A program made the translations under genes and the position numbers. A stretch of DNA of 15,226 nucleotides from Bacillota bacterium (GTDB lineage: Bacteria; Bacillota; Clostridia; Christensenellales; CAG-138): positions 1 through 15,226 of the forward strand of contig JAEEYN010000092.1 of NCBI GenBank assembly GCA_016288175.1. The letters are read 5' to 3'. Positions 5,071 through 12,459 of the stretch are shown piece after piece. Every line of letters begins with the position of its first letter. Position 1 is the first letter of the stretch. The notes beneath the pieces were generated by a model. It did no database searches. It had not been told where the DNA came from and worked only from the letters and a program-made list of their open reading frames with translations.

Positions 5071-6372
5071 GTGCTGACAACGGTTATAATTTCGGTTCTG
5101 AGCCTTGTTGGTTTGATCGCTCTGATCTTTATGAAGCCTTCGGTTCTTATTAAAGGAAAGAGCTTCAATATCTATTGGCTTGCTCCGCTTGCCGGGGCGA
5201 TCCTGCTTCTCCTTTTCGGCCAGCTCACTCTTCCTGAAGTATGGGGCGGACTGACGCGCGATTCCGGTATGAATCCGATTAAGATCCTGCTTCTGCTGAT
5301 CTCAATGACGGTGATCTCGATCTATCTCGACAACGCGGGCTTCTTCAGCTATATTGCCTGCAAGGTCCTTAACTTCGCCAAAGCCAGCCAGACAGCGCTC
5401 TTTTTCTGCCTCTATATGATCGTTTCGATCCTGACGATCTTCACCTCGAACGACATAATCGTTTTGACTTTCACTCCGTTCATCTGCTATTTTTCAAGAA
5501 GCGCGAAGATCGATCCTCTCCCCTATCTGATTTGCGAATTCGTTGCGGCAAACACATGGAGCATGGTCTTCATAATCGGCAACCCGACGAATATCTATCT
5601 TGCTTCGAACGCCGGGATCGATTTCTTCGAGTATCTTTCTAAAATGTTCCTTCCGACGGTTTTTGCGGGAGCTTGTTCGCTTTTTGTAATGTGGCTGATC
5701 TTCAGAAAAAAACTCAGCCTGCCAATCAGCGCTGCGGCTTCCGAACCGAAGCTTGAAAATAAATTCCATGTATTTACGGCGCTTATCCATCTGGTCGTCT
5801 GCATCGTTCTTATGAGCGTCTCGCTGTATCTGGATATCCAGATGTGGCTGATTTCTCTCGGAGCCTGCGTCAGCCTGATACTGTTTTCACTCGGCTATTC
5901 ACTGGCGCGGCGCAAAAGACCGCGGATCCTCAAAGCATCGCTAATTCGCGCTCCGTGGGATGTAATTCCTTTTATCATTTCGATGTTCGTGATCGTGCTC
6001 GCGTTTGAGAAAACAGGCATAACAGCGAAGCTCGCATCATTCCTCTCCGGCATGCACCCGGTATACAGCTTCGGTACAGCGTCGTTTTTAAGCGCAAATG
6101 TGATCAACAACATTCCGATGAGCGTACTGTTTTCGTCGGTATGCGCAGGCGTGCCCGCGGCTTCGATGAACGCTGCGCTTTATGCTTCCGTCATCGGTTC
6201 AAACATCGGCGCGTTTCTTACTCCGATCGGTGCGATTGCCGGCATAATGTGGATGAGCGTACTGAAGCTGCAGCGTGTAAAACTAAGTTATATTGAGTTC
6301 ATACGTTACGGAGCAATGATTTCGATCCCGACGATTTACGCCGCGCTGAGCGGGCTGCTTCTGACGCTTTGA
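5071..6372 (+). CDS. ArsB/NhaD-type ion transporter superfamily permease
   Basis: A 433-residue polytopic membrane protein with about 10-12 hydrophobic helices and two similar halves, as in the ion transporter (IT) superfamily that includes ArsB, NhaD and the SLC13 anion transporters. The first half carries TSNDIIVLTFTP (125-136) and GNPTNIYLA (170-178). The second half has NNIPMSVL (346-353) and GSNIGAFLTPIGAIA (376-390), which match the NNxP and GxNxGxxLTPIGS motifs of ArsB. The cytoplasmic loop between halves lies near 212-235. Start: GTG is chosen because AAGAGGAG lies eight bases upstream, and the in-frame ATG 30 bases earlier falls at or before the predicted transcription start. The gene is monocistronic, with a terminator after it. 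No arsR or arsC lies nearby, so arsenite is not assured as substrate; sodium/proton or an organic anion is possible. Confidence 0.88.
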   Translation: MLTTVIISVLSLVGLIALIFMKPSVLIKGKSFNIYWLAPLAGAILLLLFGQLTLPEVWGGLTRDSGMNPIKILLLLISMTVISIYLDNAGFFSYIACKVLNFAKASQTALFFCLYMIVSILTIFTSNDIIVLTFTPFICYFSRSAKIDPLPYLICEFVAANTWSMVFIIGNPTNIYLASNAGIDFFEYLSKMFLPTVFAGACSLFVMWLIFRKKLSLPISAAASEPKLENKFHVFTALIHLVVCIVLMSVSLYLDIQMWLISLGACVSLILFSLGYSLARRKRPRILKASLIRAPWDVIPFIISMFVIVLAFEKTGITAKLASFLSGMHPVYSFGTASFLSANVINNIPMSVLFSSVCAGVPAASMNAALYASVIGSNIGAFLTPIGAIAGIMWMSVLKLQRVKLSYIEFIRYGAMISIPTIYAALSGLLLTL

Positions 6373-6392
6373 TGTGACTCTTTAAAGTTATA

Positions 6393-6420
6393 AAAACGCC
6401 GTCCAAAGACGGCGTTTTCT
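6393..6420. terminator. Bidirectional terminator between convergent units
   Basis: An 11-bp stem, AAAACGCCGTC with GACGGCGTTTT, around the loop CAAA. T-runs lie on the 3' side in both directions, so it can end both the ArsB-like gene (plus) and the prmA-rsmE-mtaB-HIT operon (minus). Confidence 0.92.
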
Positions 6421-6437
6421 TTGCTTTAAATCGAAAA

Positions 6438-6773
6438 TCAGCCGGGCGGCCACTGCATGCTCCTGCCGCCCAAAATATGGATGTGCAGGTGCTTGACTGT
6501 CTGCTGACCGTCTTCGCCGGTGTTGATGACGACGCGGAAGCCCGTTTCATCGATGCCGAGCTCTTTCACGAGCTTCTTTACGATGCCGTGAAGATAAGCT
6601 ATTGTTTCGCTGTCGGCTTCGAGAATGTTCGCAAAATGCTTCTTGGGGATCAGAAGCACATGCGTCGGCGCCTGCGGGTCGATATCCCTGAAGGCAAGGA
6701 CCTGTTCGTCCTCATAGACCTTGTTCGAGGGAATGTCACCGGCTGCGATGCGACAAAAGAGACAATTCTCCAT
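6438..6773 (-). CDS. HIT-family nucleotide-binding hydrolase (HINT/PKCI-like)
   Basis: A 111-residue cytoplasmic protein of the histidine-triad superfamily, whose HINT branch hydrolyses nucleoside phosphoramidates and related AMP-lysine type adducts. Visible features: ENCLFCRI with C4/C7 (a zinc site in many HINT proteins, with a later His), the core IDPQAPTHVLLIPKKH (31-46), NTGEDGQQTVKHLHIHILGG (84-103) including the triad HLHIH (95-99; central H97 is the catalytic nucleophile in the family), and the usual C-terminal tryptophan (WPPG). Length matches the family. AAAGGAGG stands six bases before this ATG; a GTG codon directly upstream is too close to it. It is last in the operon, and its first 38 bases overlap the end of mtaB, suggesting translational coupling. 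The physiological substrate is unknown. Confidence 0.94.
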   Translation of the reverse strand: MENCLFCRIAAGDIPSNKVYEDEQVLAFRDIDPQAPTHVLLIPKKHFANILEADSETIAYLHGIVKKLVKELGIDETGFRVVINTGEDGQQTVKHLHIHILGGRSMQWPPG

Positions 6774-8052
6774 CACTGTCCTCCTTTACTTCGGTTATTT
6801 GAACGCGCACGAAACTGTTCTGCGCGATCGGTTCGTTGATGATCACCCGTGCATAAGTATCGGTATAGCCTTCACTGTTATCTCCGTCCGTTGTTTCAAC
6901 AAGAACCTCGGCTTCGGTCCCGATAAATCTTTCGAGGAACGCTTTTTCAAGCTCTTTGCCGACGGCAATAAGCTCCTTCGCCCTTGCGCTCTTTTCTGCG
7001 TTCGTGAGCTGATCGGGCATCCTGTCGGCCTTAGTACCGCTTCGCCTGGAGTATGGAAAAATATGCACCTTCGCAAAACCGACTTCTTTCATAAATGCGA
7101 TCGTCTCGGCATGCTCTTGGAGCGTTTCGCCGGGGAAACCCGCGATGATATCGGTCGTGACAGCTGTTTCCGGGCCGAACGCTGCGCGCAGCTTGCTGCA
7201 GAGCTCAAGATACTGAGCTGAAGTATATCCGCGCTTCATCCTTTCGAGCACGGTGTCCGAACCGCTCTGCAGAGAAAGATGGAACTGGCGGCAGATGCGC
7301 TTTTCTTCGGCAAGGGATGCTATGATACGGTCATTGAAAAGATGCGGCTCAAGCGAGCCGAAGCGTATCCGGCGGATGTTGGAAAGACCGGCAAAGCACT
7401 TCACGGCGTTGGAGATATCGGTTCCGTTCTTCAGGTCAACACCGTAACTCATCAGATGGATGCCCGTCAAAACAACTTCGGGATAGCCTTCCACATTCAG
7501 CTTTTCCGCTTCGCGTCGGATCGACTCAAGGCTCCTCGAACGGAGAGCGCCCCGCGCATACGGGATCGCGCAATAGGTGCAGAACATATTGCAGCCGTCC
7601 TGGATCTTCAGGTACGCTCGCGTTCTTCCCTCGTTGACGGCGGAAAGCTCTTCGAAATGCGTGTCGTGCATAACTTCGCGGACGGTATCGATAACATCCG
7701 CACGTTCGGTTTGAGCCGCGAATCCGTCGACTATTTCAACGATCCTGCCGCGATCGCTGCTGCCCATTACGGCATCAACGCCTTCGAGCGCTTTTGCCGC
7801 TTCGCTGTTTCGCTGCGCCCAACAGCCGCATACGACCAGCTTTGAATTCGGATTGATGCGGTGGGCTTTGGAAAGCATCTGGCGGGATTTCCTGTCGGCA
7901 ATGTTTGTAACGGTGCATGTGTTGATGATGCAGACATCCGCTTCGGAAGGATCGTGGACGACAGAATGACCGGCAGATGCAAGCAGCTCTGCCATTGCGT
8001 CGCTTTCATATTGGTTGACCCGGCATCCGAGCGTAATAAAGCAGCAGCGCAT
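6736..8052 (-). CDS. mtaB: tRNA (N6-threonylcarbamoyladenosine-37-C2) methylthiotransferase MtaB
   Basis: A 438-residue radical-SAM enzyme that converts t6A37 to ms2t6A37 in ANN-decoding tRNAs. The N-terminal UPF0004/MTTase domain shows the auxiliary-cluster cysteines C10 (TLGCRVNQYE), C46 (NTCTVTN) and C77 (CGCWAQ). The radical-SAM CxxxCxxC is C154/C158/C161 in QDGCNMFCTYCAIPYARG. SLQSGSDTVLERMKRGY and TDIIAGFPGET follow, and a C-terminal TRAM domain (roughly 375-425) binds tRNA. TLGCRVNQYES and the CAIPYARG form separate MtaB from MiaB and RimO. The start is the Met of MRCCFITLGC, with GGAGGG upstream, one base after the rsmE stop; an upstream in-frame Met lies inside rsmE and lacks the ribosome binding site. 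The C-terminus overlaps the HIT gene by 38 bases. Confidence 0.95.
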   Translation of the reverse strand: MRCCFITLGCRVNQYESDAMAELLASAGHSVVHDPSEADVCIINTCTVTNIADRKSRQMLSKAHRINPNSKLVVCGCWAQRNSEAAKALEGVDAVMGSSDRGRIVEIVDGFAAQTERADVIDTVREVMHDTHFEELSAVNEGRTRAYLKIQDGCNMFCTYCAIPYARGALRSRSLESIRREAEKLNVEGYPEVVLTGIHLMSYGVDLKNGTDISNAVKCFAGLSNIRRIRFGSLEPHLFNDRIIASLAEEKRICRQFHLSLQSGSDTVLERMKRGYTSAQYLELCSKLRAAFGPETAVTTDIIAGFPGETLQEHAETIAFMKEVGFAKVHIFPYSRRSGTKADRMPDQLTNAEKSARAKELIAVGKELEKAFLERFIGTEAEVLVETTDGDNSEGYTDTYARVIINEPIAQNSFVRVQITEVKEDSDGELSLLSHRSR

Positions 8053-8053
8053 A

Positions 8054-8794
8054 TCAGCCCTCCATCTCGTACATAAGCATTGCAAGCATTGCCATTCCCG
8101 CCGTCTCGGTCCGCAGGATACGGCAGCCGAGGGTCACGGCTCTTGCGTTGCCGTTTTTTAAAACAGCGTCGACTTCTTCCGCTTCGAATCCGCCTTCCGG
8201 TCCGATAACAATTGCAATAGAAGAAGCTTGCCCGCCTCTTTCGCGCGCGAAAGCTTTCAGAGCGGCCTTGATGCCGAGTTCGTGTTCGTCCTCATAAGCG
8301 ATCAGAACAAGATCGTATTCGCCGAATGCAACCGATTTAAGCTCTTCTACTGGGTGGACCCGCGGCACGACAGCTCTTCCGCACTGCTTTGCTGCTTCCT
8401 GAGCGATCTTGTTATACCGGATAAGCTTGTTTTCTCCGCGTTCAGGCTTCACAATGCAGCGCTTCGAATAGACAGGATGGATTGAAGAAATGCCGAGTTC
8501 AACGCATTTCTGTACGATCAGATCAAGCTTGCCCGCTTTCGGAAGGCACTGATACAGCGCGACCTTGTTAACAGGCTCCGCGGCACAAAGCGCTTCGCCG
8601 GTGACGGTCAGTTCGGCAAAATCACTTCCAACTTTGATAAGCTTTGCAGTATGCTCCGCGCCGGACCCGTTGATAAGGATGAGCTCGCTTCCGGCAGCCA
8701 TGCGCAGCACTGTAACAAGATGGCGCGCTTCGTCGCCGGTCAGCTCAAGCGTGTCCCCTACGGATATGTTTTTGTCGATAAAGAACCTTCTCAT
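8054..8794 (-). CDS. rsmE: 16S rRNA (uracil-1498-N3)-methyltransferase RsmE
   Basis: A 246-residue SPOUT methyltransferase that methylates U1498 of 16S rRNA in the decoding region of the 30S subunit. The N-terminal PUA-like domain (about 1-70) starts MRRFFIDKNI and holds the DEARHLVTVLRM motif. The SPOUT domain has KCVELGISSIHPVYSKRC (96-113), EAAKQCGR (133-140), the knot motif IGPEGGFEAEEVD (197-209) and TLGCRILRTETA (221-232), all family hallmarks. Length is typical. It begins two bases after the prmA stop and ends one base before the mtaB start, so it is an internal operon gene. No strong Shine-Dalgarno is visible before its ATG, so translation probably depends on coupling to prmA. Confidence 0.96.
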   Translation of the reverse strand: MRRFFIDKNISVGDTLELTGDEARHLVTVLRMAAGSELILINGSGAEHTAKLIKVGSDFAELTVTGEALCAAEPVNKVALYQCLPKAGKLDLIVQKCVELGISSIHPVYSKRCIVKPERGENKLIRYNKIAQEAAKQCGRAVVPRVHPVEELKSVAFGEYDLVLIAYEDEHELGIKAALKAFARERGGQASSIAIVIGPEGGFEAEEVDAVLKNGNARAVTLGCRILRTETAGMAMLAMLMYEMEG

Positions 8795-8796
8795 CG

Positions 8797-9771
8797 TTAT
8801 TTCTTAAGTTCTGCAAGCACGGCGCGCCAATCATCTCCGAAACGGATCTCGTTCACCGCAAGACCGTTTGCTTCAAGAGCGTCGATGACTTCATCAAGAC
8901 GGTCGTCGATGATGCCGGAAGCGATAAGCTTTCCGCCGGGCTTCAGCAGCGAAGGGATCACCGGCGCAAACGCGATTATCACGTTTGCAACGATATTTGC
9001 AAGCACGATATCGAATTTCTCTTCGGAGATCTCTTCCCGGAAATCCTCATCGGAAAGGATATCGCCGATACGGACCGTGTATTTTGACATGTCGACGCCG
9101 TTCAGCTCGGCATTCTCCGAAGCGACTTTCGCGGCAACGGGATCGATATCGATCGCATAGGTTTTTTCGGCTCCGAGGAGGCTTGCGGCAATGGAAAGGA
9201 TGCCGCTGCCGCAGCCGAGATCGGCAGCGATGTCGCTGGGTTTGATCTCTCTTTCAAGAAGCTCAAGGCACATTCTTGTCGTATGATGGGTACCGGTGCC
9301 GAACGCCATGCCGGGGTCGATCCGCAAAACAGCGCGTGTATTATCCTCCGGGATCTCCTCCCATGTCGGGCATACAAGAAGCTTTGAACCGACGTTCACA
9401 GGCTTGAAGTAAGCTTTCCAATTGTTCGCCCAATCCTCTTCATCGACCTTGCGAACGAAAACATCGAGCGTGCCGAGATCGAGACCGATCTCTTCGCGCA
9501 TGGATTTGAGCTCTTCGATCGATGCTTTCACTTCCTCGACAACGCCATCGTTTTCGGGAAGATCGGAGATGTATGCCTGTACGGCGGGCTGTTTATTAAG
9601 CGCGGCTTCTTCGGCATAGTCCCAGTATTTTTCGGCGGAACGCAGGAGCGCGTCGATCTCATTATAGCCCTGAACGATGCTGACCTGCTGAATACCGAGC
9701 ATATCGAACCTGGCGAGCACGATTTCGGTGCCCTCTTCTGTCGTGTTAACGGTTATTTCGATCCATTTCAT
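8797..9771 (-). CDS. prmA: Ribosomal protein L11 methyltransferase PrmA
   Basis: A 324-residue SAM-dependent methyltransferase that trimethylates ribosomal protein L11. The N-terminal substrate-recognition domain begins MKWIEITVNT, as in most Firmicutes PrmA. The catalytic domain has IDPGMAFGTGTHHTT (151-165), SAM-binding motif I DLGCGSGILS (184-193), acidic IDIDP (207-211), LANIVANV (257-264) and GIIDDR (286-291). The start at MKWIE is preferred by homology and GGAG five bases upstream; an ATG 24 bases earlier (9795), behind AGAAGG, is the alternative and would add eight residues. It is the first gene of the prmA-rsmE-mtaB-HIT operon, which in many Firmicutes follows dnaK-dnaJ; here dnaJ is absent and a promoter region precedes it. 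Confidence 0.96.
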   Translation of the reverse strand: MKWIEITVNTTEEGTEIVLARFDMLGIQQVSIVQGYNEIDALLRSAEKYWDYAEEAALNKQPAVQAYISDLPENDGVVEEVKASIEELKSMREEIGLDLGTLDVFVRKVDEEDWANNWKAYFKPVNVGSKLLVCPTWEEIPEDNTRAVLRIDPGMAFGTGTHHTTRMCLELLEREIKPSDIAADLGCGSGILSIAASLLGAEKTYAIDIDPVAAKVASENAELNGVDMSKYTVRIGDILSDEDFREEISEEKFDIVLANIVANVIIAFAPVIPSLLKPGGKLIASGIIDDRLDEVIDALEANGLAVNEIRFGDDWRAVLAELKK

Positions 9772-9822
9772 AACTGCTCCAAACCGGAAACGCATGGGTT
9801 TCCTTCTTGTAAAACTGAATTT

Positions 9823-9851
9823 ATTATAACATCCCGAAAGCGGATTTTAAA
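9823..9851 (-). promoter_or_regulatory. Probable promoter of the prmA operon
   Basis: On the minus strand a perfect TATAAT (9823-9828) is preceded, after 17 bp, by TTTAAA (9846-9851), a weak four-of-six -35 match. It lies about 50 bp upstream of the preferred prmA start. No CIRCE element was seen. Confidence 0.5.
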
Positions 9852-9938
9852 GCCTTTTTTGTTATCCGATGCGGGGCTGCCCGTTCGGCCCTTGCTGTAA
9901 CTCAATGTGAGTATATCATTTGGATACTAAAAAAGCAC

Positions 9939-9967
9939 TTGCCCCCAGGCGCTATCTGTTGTATAAT
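9939..9967 (+). promoter_or_regulatory. Promoter of the TTG-started surface protein gene
   Basis: TTGCCC (9939-9944) and a perfect TATAAT (9962-9967) are separated by exactly 17 bp. The predicted start near 9974 gives a leader of about 94 nt. It diverges from the prmA operon. Confidence 0.65.
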
Positions 9968-9987
9968 AATCAGATGATGGGTTAATA

Positions 9988-10070
9988 GGCATTCATGCCG
10001 CCCGTATTAAATATGATAAATTGGTTCATTCGGAGTCAACTCCGGTGATTCGGATAAGGAGATCGAATTG
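9988..10070 (+). other. Leader with two near-perfect hairpins and a possible SD-looping stem
   Basis: Within the predicted untranslated leader, GGCAT/ATGCC (9988-9992 with 9995-9999) and CGGAGT/ACTCCG (10031-10036 with 10039-10044) are short inverted repeats with two-base centres. In addition, ATTCG (10049-10053) can pair with CGAAT (10064-10068), placing the ribosome binding site AAGGAG (10056-10061) in the loop and touching the TTG start codon. An earlier ATTCG at 10029-10033 could compete for the same partner. No known riboswitch class was recognised. Confidence 0.35.
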
Positions 10071-11840
10071 AGGATCATTAAAAAACTCAGAAAAACGGCT
10101 GCTGCTTTTGCAGCTTTGATGCTGGCTGCGCTGATAGTTCTGCAGCTTATTCCCACATTCCCAGCTGTCTCTTCGGCGGAAAGCGAAGAAACGGGTGCGG
10201 TCACCGGCCGCGCGCAGGAGCATATCTCTATCGAAGCGGATCCGCCGAGGCTTGCAAACCCCGGCTATGTGACCATCAAAATCAAGCTCCGCAATACAAA
10301 TGCGGCGAATTCTCAGGGCTTTTCCGGTGAAAGCGGATATGTTGATATAGAAAGCGTTCAGTATCCGGATGAAGTCTCGATCCTTGAAAAGACGGACGAA
10401 CCGGAAGTATCTCCCGAGCCGACCGAGCCTCCTACGAATCCCCCCGTTTCCGACGGCTATTACAGGAATGTCCGAATTGAAAACAGCTACGGCGTTCAGT
10501 TCTCAACTTCCGATGTCGCTCCCGGCCAGACCGGTGTTTTCAGCGGAAACATTATGATTACGAACGAACGCTTCGGCGTTCCGCTGAAGTTCACGCTGTA
10601 TTGGTATGATTCAGCGGCGAACGCGCTTTACTATAAAGATCTTGAAGTAACCGTTGACCGTTCAAATACGATGCACCTGACTCTTGCGAGGACCGCAAGC
10701 ACGACCCAGGCTGCAGTCGGCGAAGAAGTGACGCTGACGTATTCGCTTGTCAATACCGGCACCGTTCGCCTCAACAACATCCGCGTATACGACGACAAAC
10801 TCAACGGTTCATCCCCCGTTGCTCCGGCATTTGCGCTCAGCTCCGGTGAAAGCAAAGAGATAACTTTCATTTACAAAATGCGTGAAGCGAGCGTTATTTC
10901 GAAGCCGAAAGCGGTTTTCACAACCGAGGGCGGAAGCACGGAATACACCGTTGAAGTTTCCTCAAAGCTCACGATCGGCCTTGTGAACGCGCAAATCTCC
11001 AAGGAAGTCACGGTCGGAAGGTCGACTCCGGAAGGAGTTAATTTCACTCTGTTCCTGACGAACAACGGCAGCCAGAGCCTGCACAACCTTGTTGTTAAGG
11101 ATGAACTCGGCAACACTCTTGCTCCCGCTTTCAGCCTTGCGATCGGCGAAAGCAGGATCATAGATCATTTTGTTCCGAATCCCGATACTGTCCGGAATGT
11201 ATCCTTCAAGATCACCGGTACTTATGCCGACGGTAAGGAATTCAAGGACAACACGACTTCCTACCAAGTTTTCCCGTATATCGATCCGGACCTGCTCGGC
11301 CTTGCTTTCGCGGCGGAAATCAGAAAGCCGCTCGACTCCAGCAACAGGATCTACCTGACGTTCACCGTTCAGAACACGGGAAGCATCCCCTATTCAAATG
11401 TTATCCTGACAGAGAAAGAGCTCGGCTACAACCTCCACGAGATCCAGACTCTCTACCCCACGTCGGACGGTGAAACCTTCAACATCGATCTGACGATCGA
11501 AGGTCCGCGCGAGCTTGTTTTCTACCTCACCGCGGTCGATCCTTCCGGAAACACCTATGTAAAGGAAGCGCATATCACTGCCAACTATATGAACAACGAA
11601 GGCGCGATCCCGAATCAGACGCCGGCACCGGGCTCCGATACGGGCGTTTCGATCAAGAACTTTGCGCTTGATGATGCGATCAACGAAAGAGTTTCGCAGC
11701 TTTCCAAGCTTTGGAAAACGCTTGAAACGGTATTTTTCATTGCGCTCGGCATTGTGCTTCTGCTCGGCATCATAGAATTGGTTCTCTTCATCAGGAACAG
11801 AACACGCCGCCGCAGAAACAAACTTGATGAAATGGAATGA
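10068..11840 (+). CDS. Surface-anchored protein with Ig-like (CARDB/DUF11-type) repeats
   Basis: A 590-residue predicted type I membrane protein. A signal peptide (basic KKLRK, hydrophobic 11-28, likely cleavage after VSSA near 37) is followed by about four beta-sandwich segments. The first (about 48-205) contains a Pro-rich insert, PEPTEPPTNPP (116-126). The later three share the pattern of a hydrophobic strand, N(T/N)G, a short spacer, then VxDxxL or similar, as in LVNTGTVRLNNIRVYDDKL and LTNNGSQSLHNLVVKDELG. This resembles CARDB/DUF11-like domains found in cell-surface proteins. A C-terminal helix (about 555-575) ends in RNRTRRRR, a cytoplasmic stop-transfer. The start is TTG, because AAGGAG lies six bases upstream and no ATG fits. 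The function is unknown; an extracellular scaffold or binding role is inference. Confidence 0.85.
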   Translation: MRIIKKLRKTAAAFAALMLAALIVLQLIPTFPAVSSAESEETGAVTGRAQEHISIEADPPRLANPGYVTIKIKLRNTNAANSQGFSGESGYVDIESVQYPDEVSILEKTDEPEVSPEPTEPPTNPPVSDGYYRNVRIENSYGVQFSTSDVAPGQTGVFSGNIMITNERFGVPLKFTLYWYDSAANALYYKDLEVTVDRSNTMHLTLARTASTTQAAVGEEVTLTYSLVNTGTVRLNNIRVYDDKLNGSSPVAPAFALSSGESKEITFIYKMREASVISKPKAVFTTEGGSTEYTVEVSSKLTIGLVNAQISKEVTVGRSTPEGVNFTLFLTNNGSQSLHNLVVKDELGNTLAPAFSLAIGESRIIDHFVPNPDTVRNVSFKITGTYADGKEFKDNTTSYQVFPYIDPDLLGLAFAAEIRKPLDSSNRIYLTFTVQNTGSIPYSNVILTEKELGYNLHEIQTLYPTSDGETFNIDLTIEGPRELVFYLTAVDPSGNTYVKEAHITANYMNNEGAIPNQTPAPGSDTGVSIKNFALDDAINERVSQLSKLWKTLETVFFIALGIVLLLGIIELVLFIRNRTRRRRNKLDEME

Positions 11841-11849
11841 TTCGGGATT

Positions 11850-11875
11850 CGAAGATCGGTTTATGCCGATCTTCG
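11850..11875 (+). terminator. Intergenic hairpin, weak or partial terminator
   Basis: A perfect 10-bp stem, CGAAGATCGG with CCGATCTTCG, around the loop TTTATG, beginning 10 bp after the surface-protein stop codon. It lacks a proper T-run, so it may attenuate transcription or protect the upstream message rather than end it. Confidence 0.45.
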
Positions 11876-11905
11876 TTCCGAGAATGAGGAAAATTTGCTT
11901 TTTGT

Positions 11906-12430
11906 ATGAGTAATCTTGAAACAAAACAAACAAATCCAGTGCGCCTGCTCGTGCTTTGCGGATTGTTCACGGCACTCATTGCGGTGTGCACGCTTATCGG
12001 TTTCCCGATTGCCGCAGGCCAAGGCTACCTGAATCCGGGCGATGCGCTGATACACGCCGCCGTATTCGTTATAGGTGGATGGCAGTGCGCTCTCGTTGCC
12101 GGTCTCGGAAGCATGCTTACCGACCTGATGCTCGGCTATACCGTATTTCTGCCGGGAACGTTTATTATCAAAGCCTGCATGGCTCTCGTCGGAATGCTTC
12201 TTCTTAAGCGCTGCAAACACAGCTTCACCGCCTTCGCAATTGCGGGCATTGTTGTTCCTTTCGGTTATTTCTGCTACGAAGCGCTGCTGTCACTCTTCAA
12301 GGTCTGGAGCATTGCCGTTGCCGTTTACGATCTTCCTTGGAACTTCGTACAGTACGTTTTCGGCGTCGTGCTCGGAAGCGTGATAGTATCGGTGCTGAAG
12401 CGAGTCAATCGCTCCGTGGGACTGTTCTGA
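11906..12430 (+). CDS. ECF-type transporter S component (substrate-binding membrane subunit)
   Basis: A 174-residue integral membrane protein with about five to six hydrophobic helices. It has the ECF S-component look: an N-terminal helix with small residues (LLVLCGLFTALIAVCTLIGF), then LNPGDALIHAAVFVIGG, AGLGSMLTDLMLGY and LPGTFIIKACMALVG, which match the COG4720-like family (QYLNLGD, GALADLLxGY, FxIKGxMG). S components capture a vitamin or related micronutrient and join a shared EcfA-EcfA'-EcfT module; none of those genes is in the window, so this is a stand-alone group II S subunit and the substrate cannot be read from sequence. The ribosome binding site is weak (GAGG, 16 bases before ATG), and no other start fits. 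It may be co-transcribed with the surface-protein gene through the intervening hairpin. Confidence 0.82.
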   Translation: MSNLETKQTNPVRLLVLCGLFTALIAVCTLIGFPIAAGQGYLNPGDALIHAAVFVIGGWQCALVAGLGSMLTDLMLGYTVFLPGTFIIKACMALVGMLLLKRCKHSFTAFAIAGIVVPFGYFCYEALLSLFKVWSIAVAVYDLPWNFVQYVFGVVLGSVIVSVLKRVNRSVGLF

Positions 12431-12459
12431 CAGACTGTTGAAAGTCGGAAAGGCTCTGA

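Noticed and set aside
6477..7845. Several plus-strand open frames opposite HIT and mtaB
   Set aside because: The minus-strand frames have clear HIT and radical-SAM motifs; the plus-strand frames show none.
9852..9938. Possible riboswitch or small RNA between the divergent prmA and surface-protein genes
   Set aside because: Only short GGGC/GCCC and CTCA/TGAG inverted repeats are present; nothing matches a known riboswitch core, and no promoter-terminator pair frames it.
11394..11933. 179-codon minus-strand open frame
   Set aside because: Antisense to the end of the surface-protein gene, crosses the intergenic hairpin, no recognisable domain or ribosome binding site.
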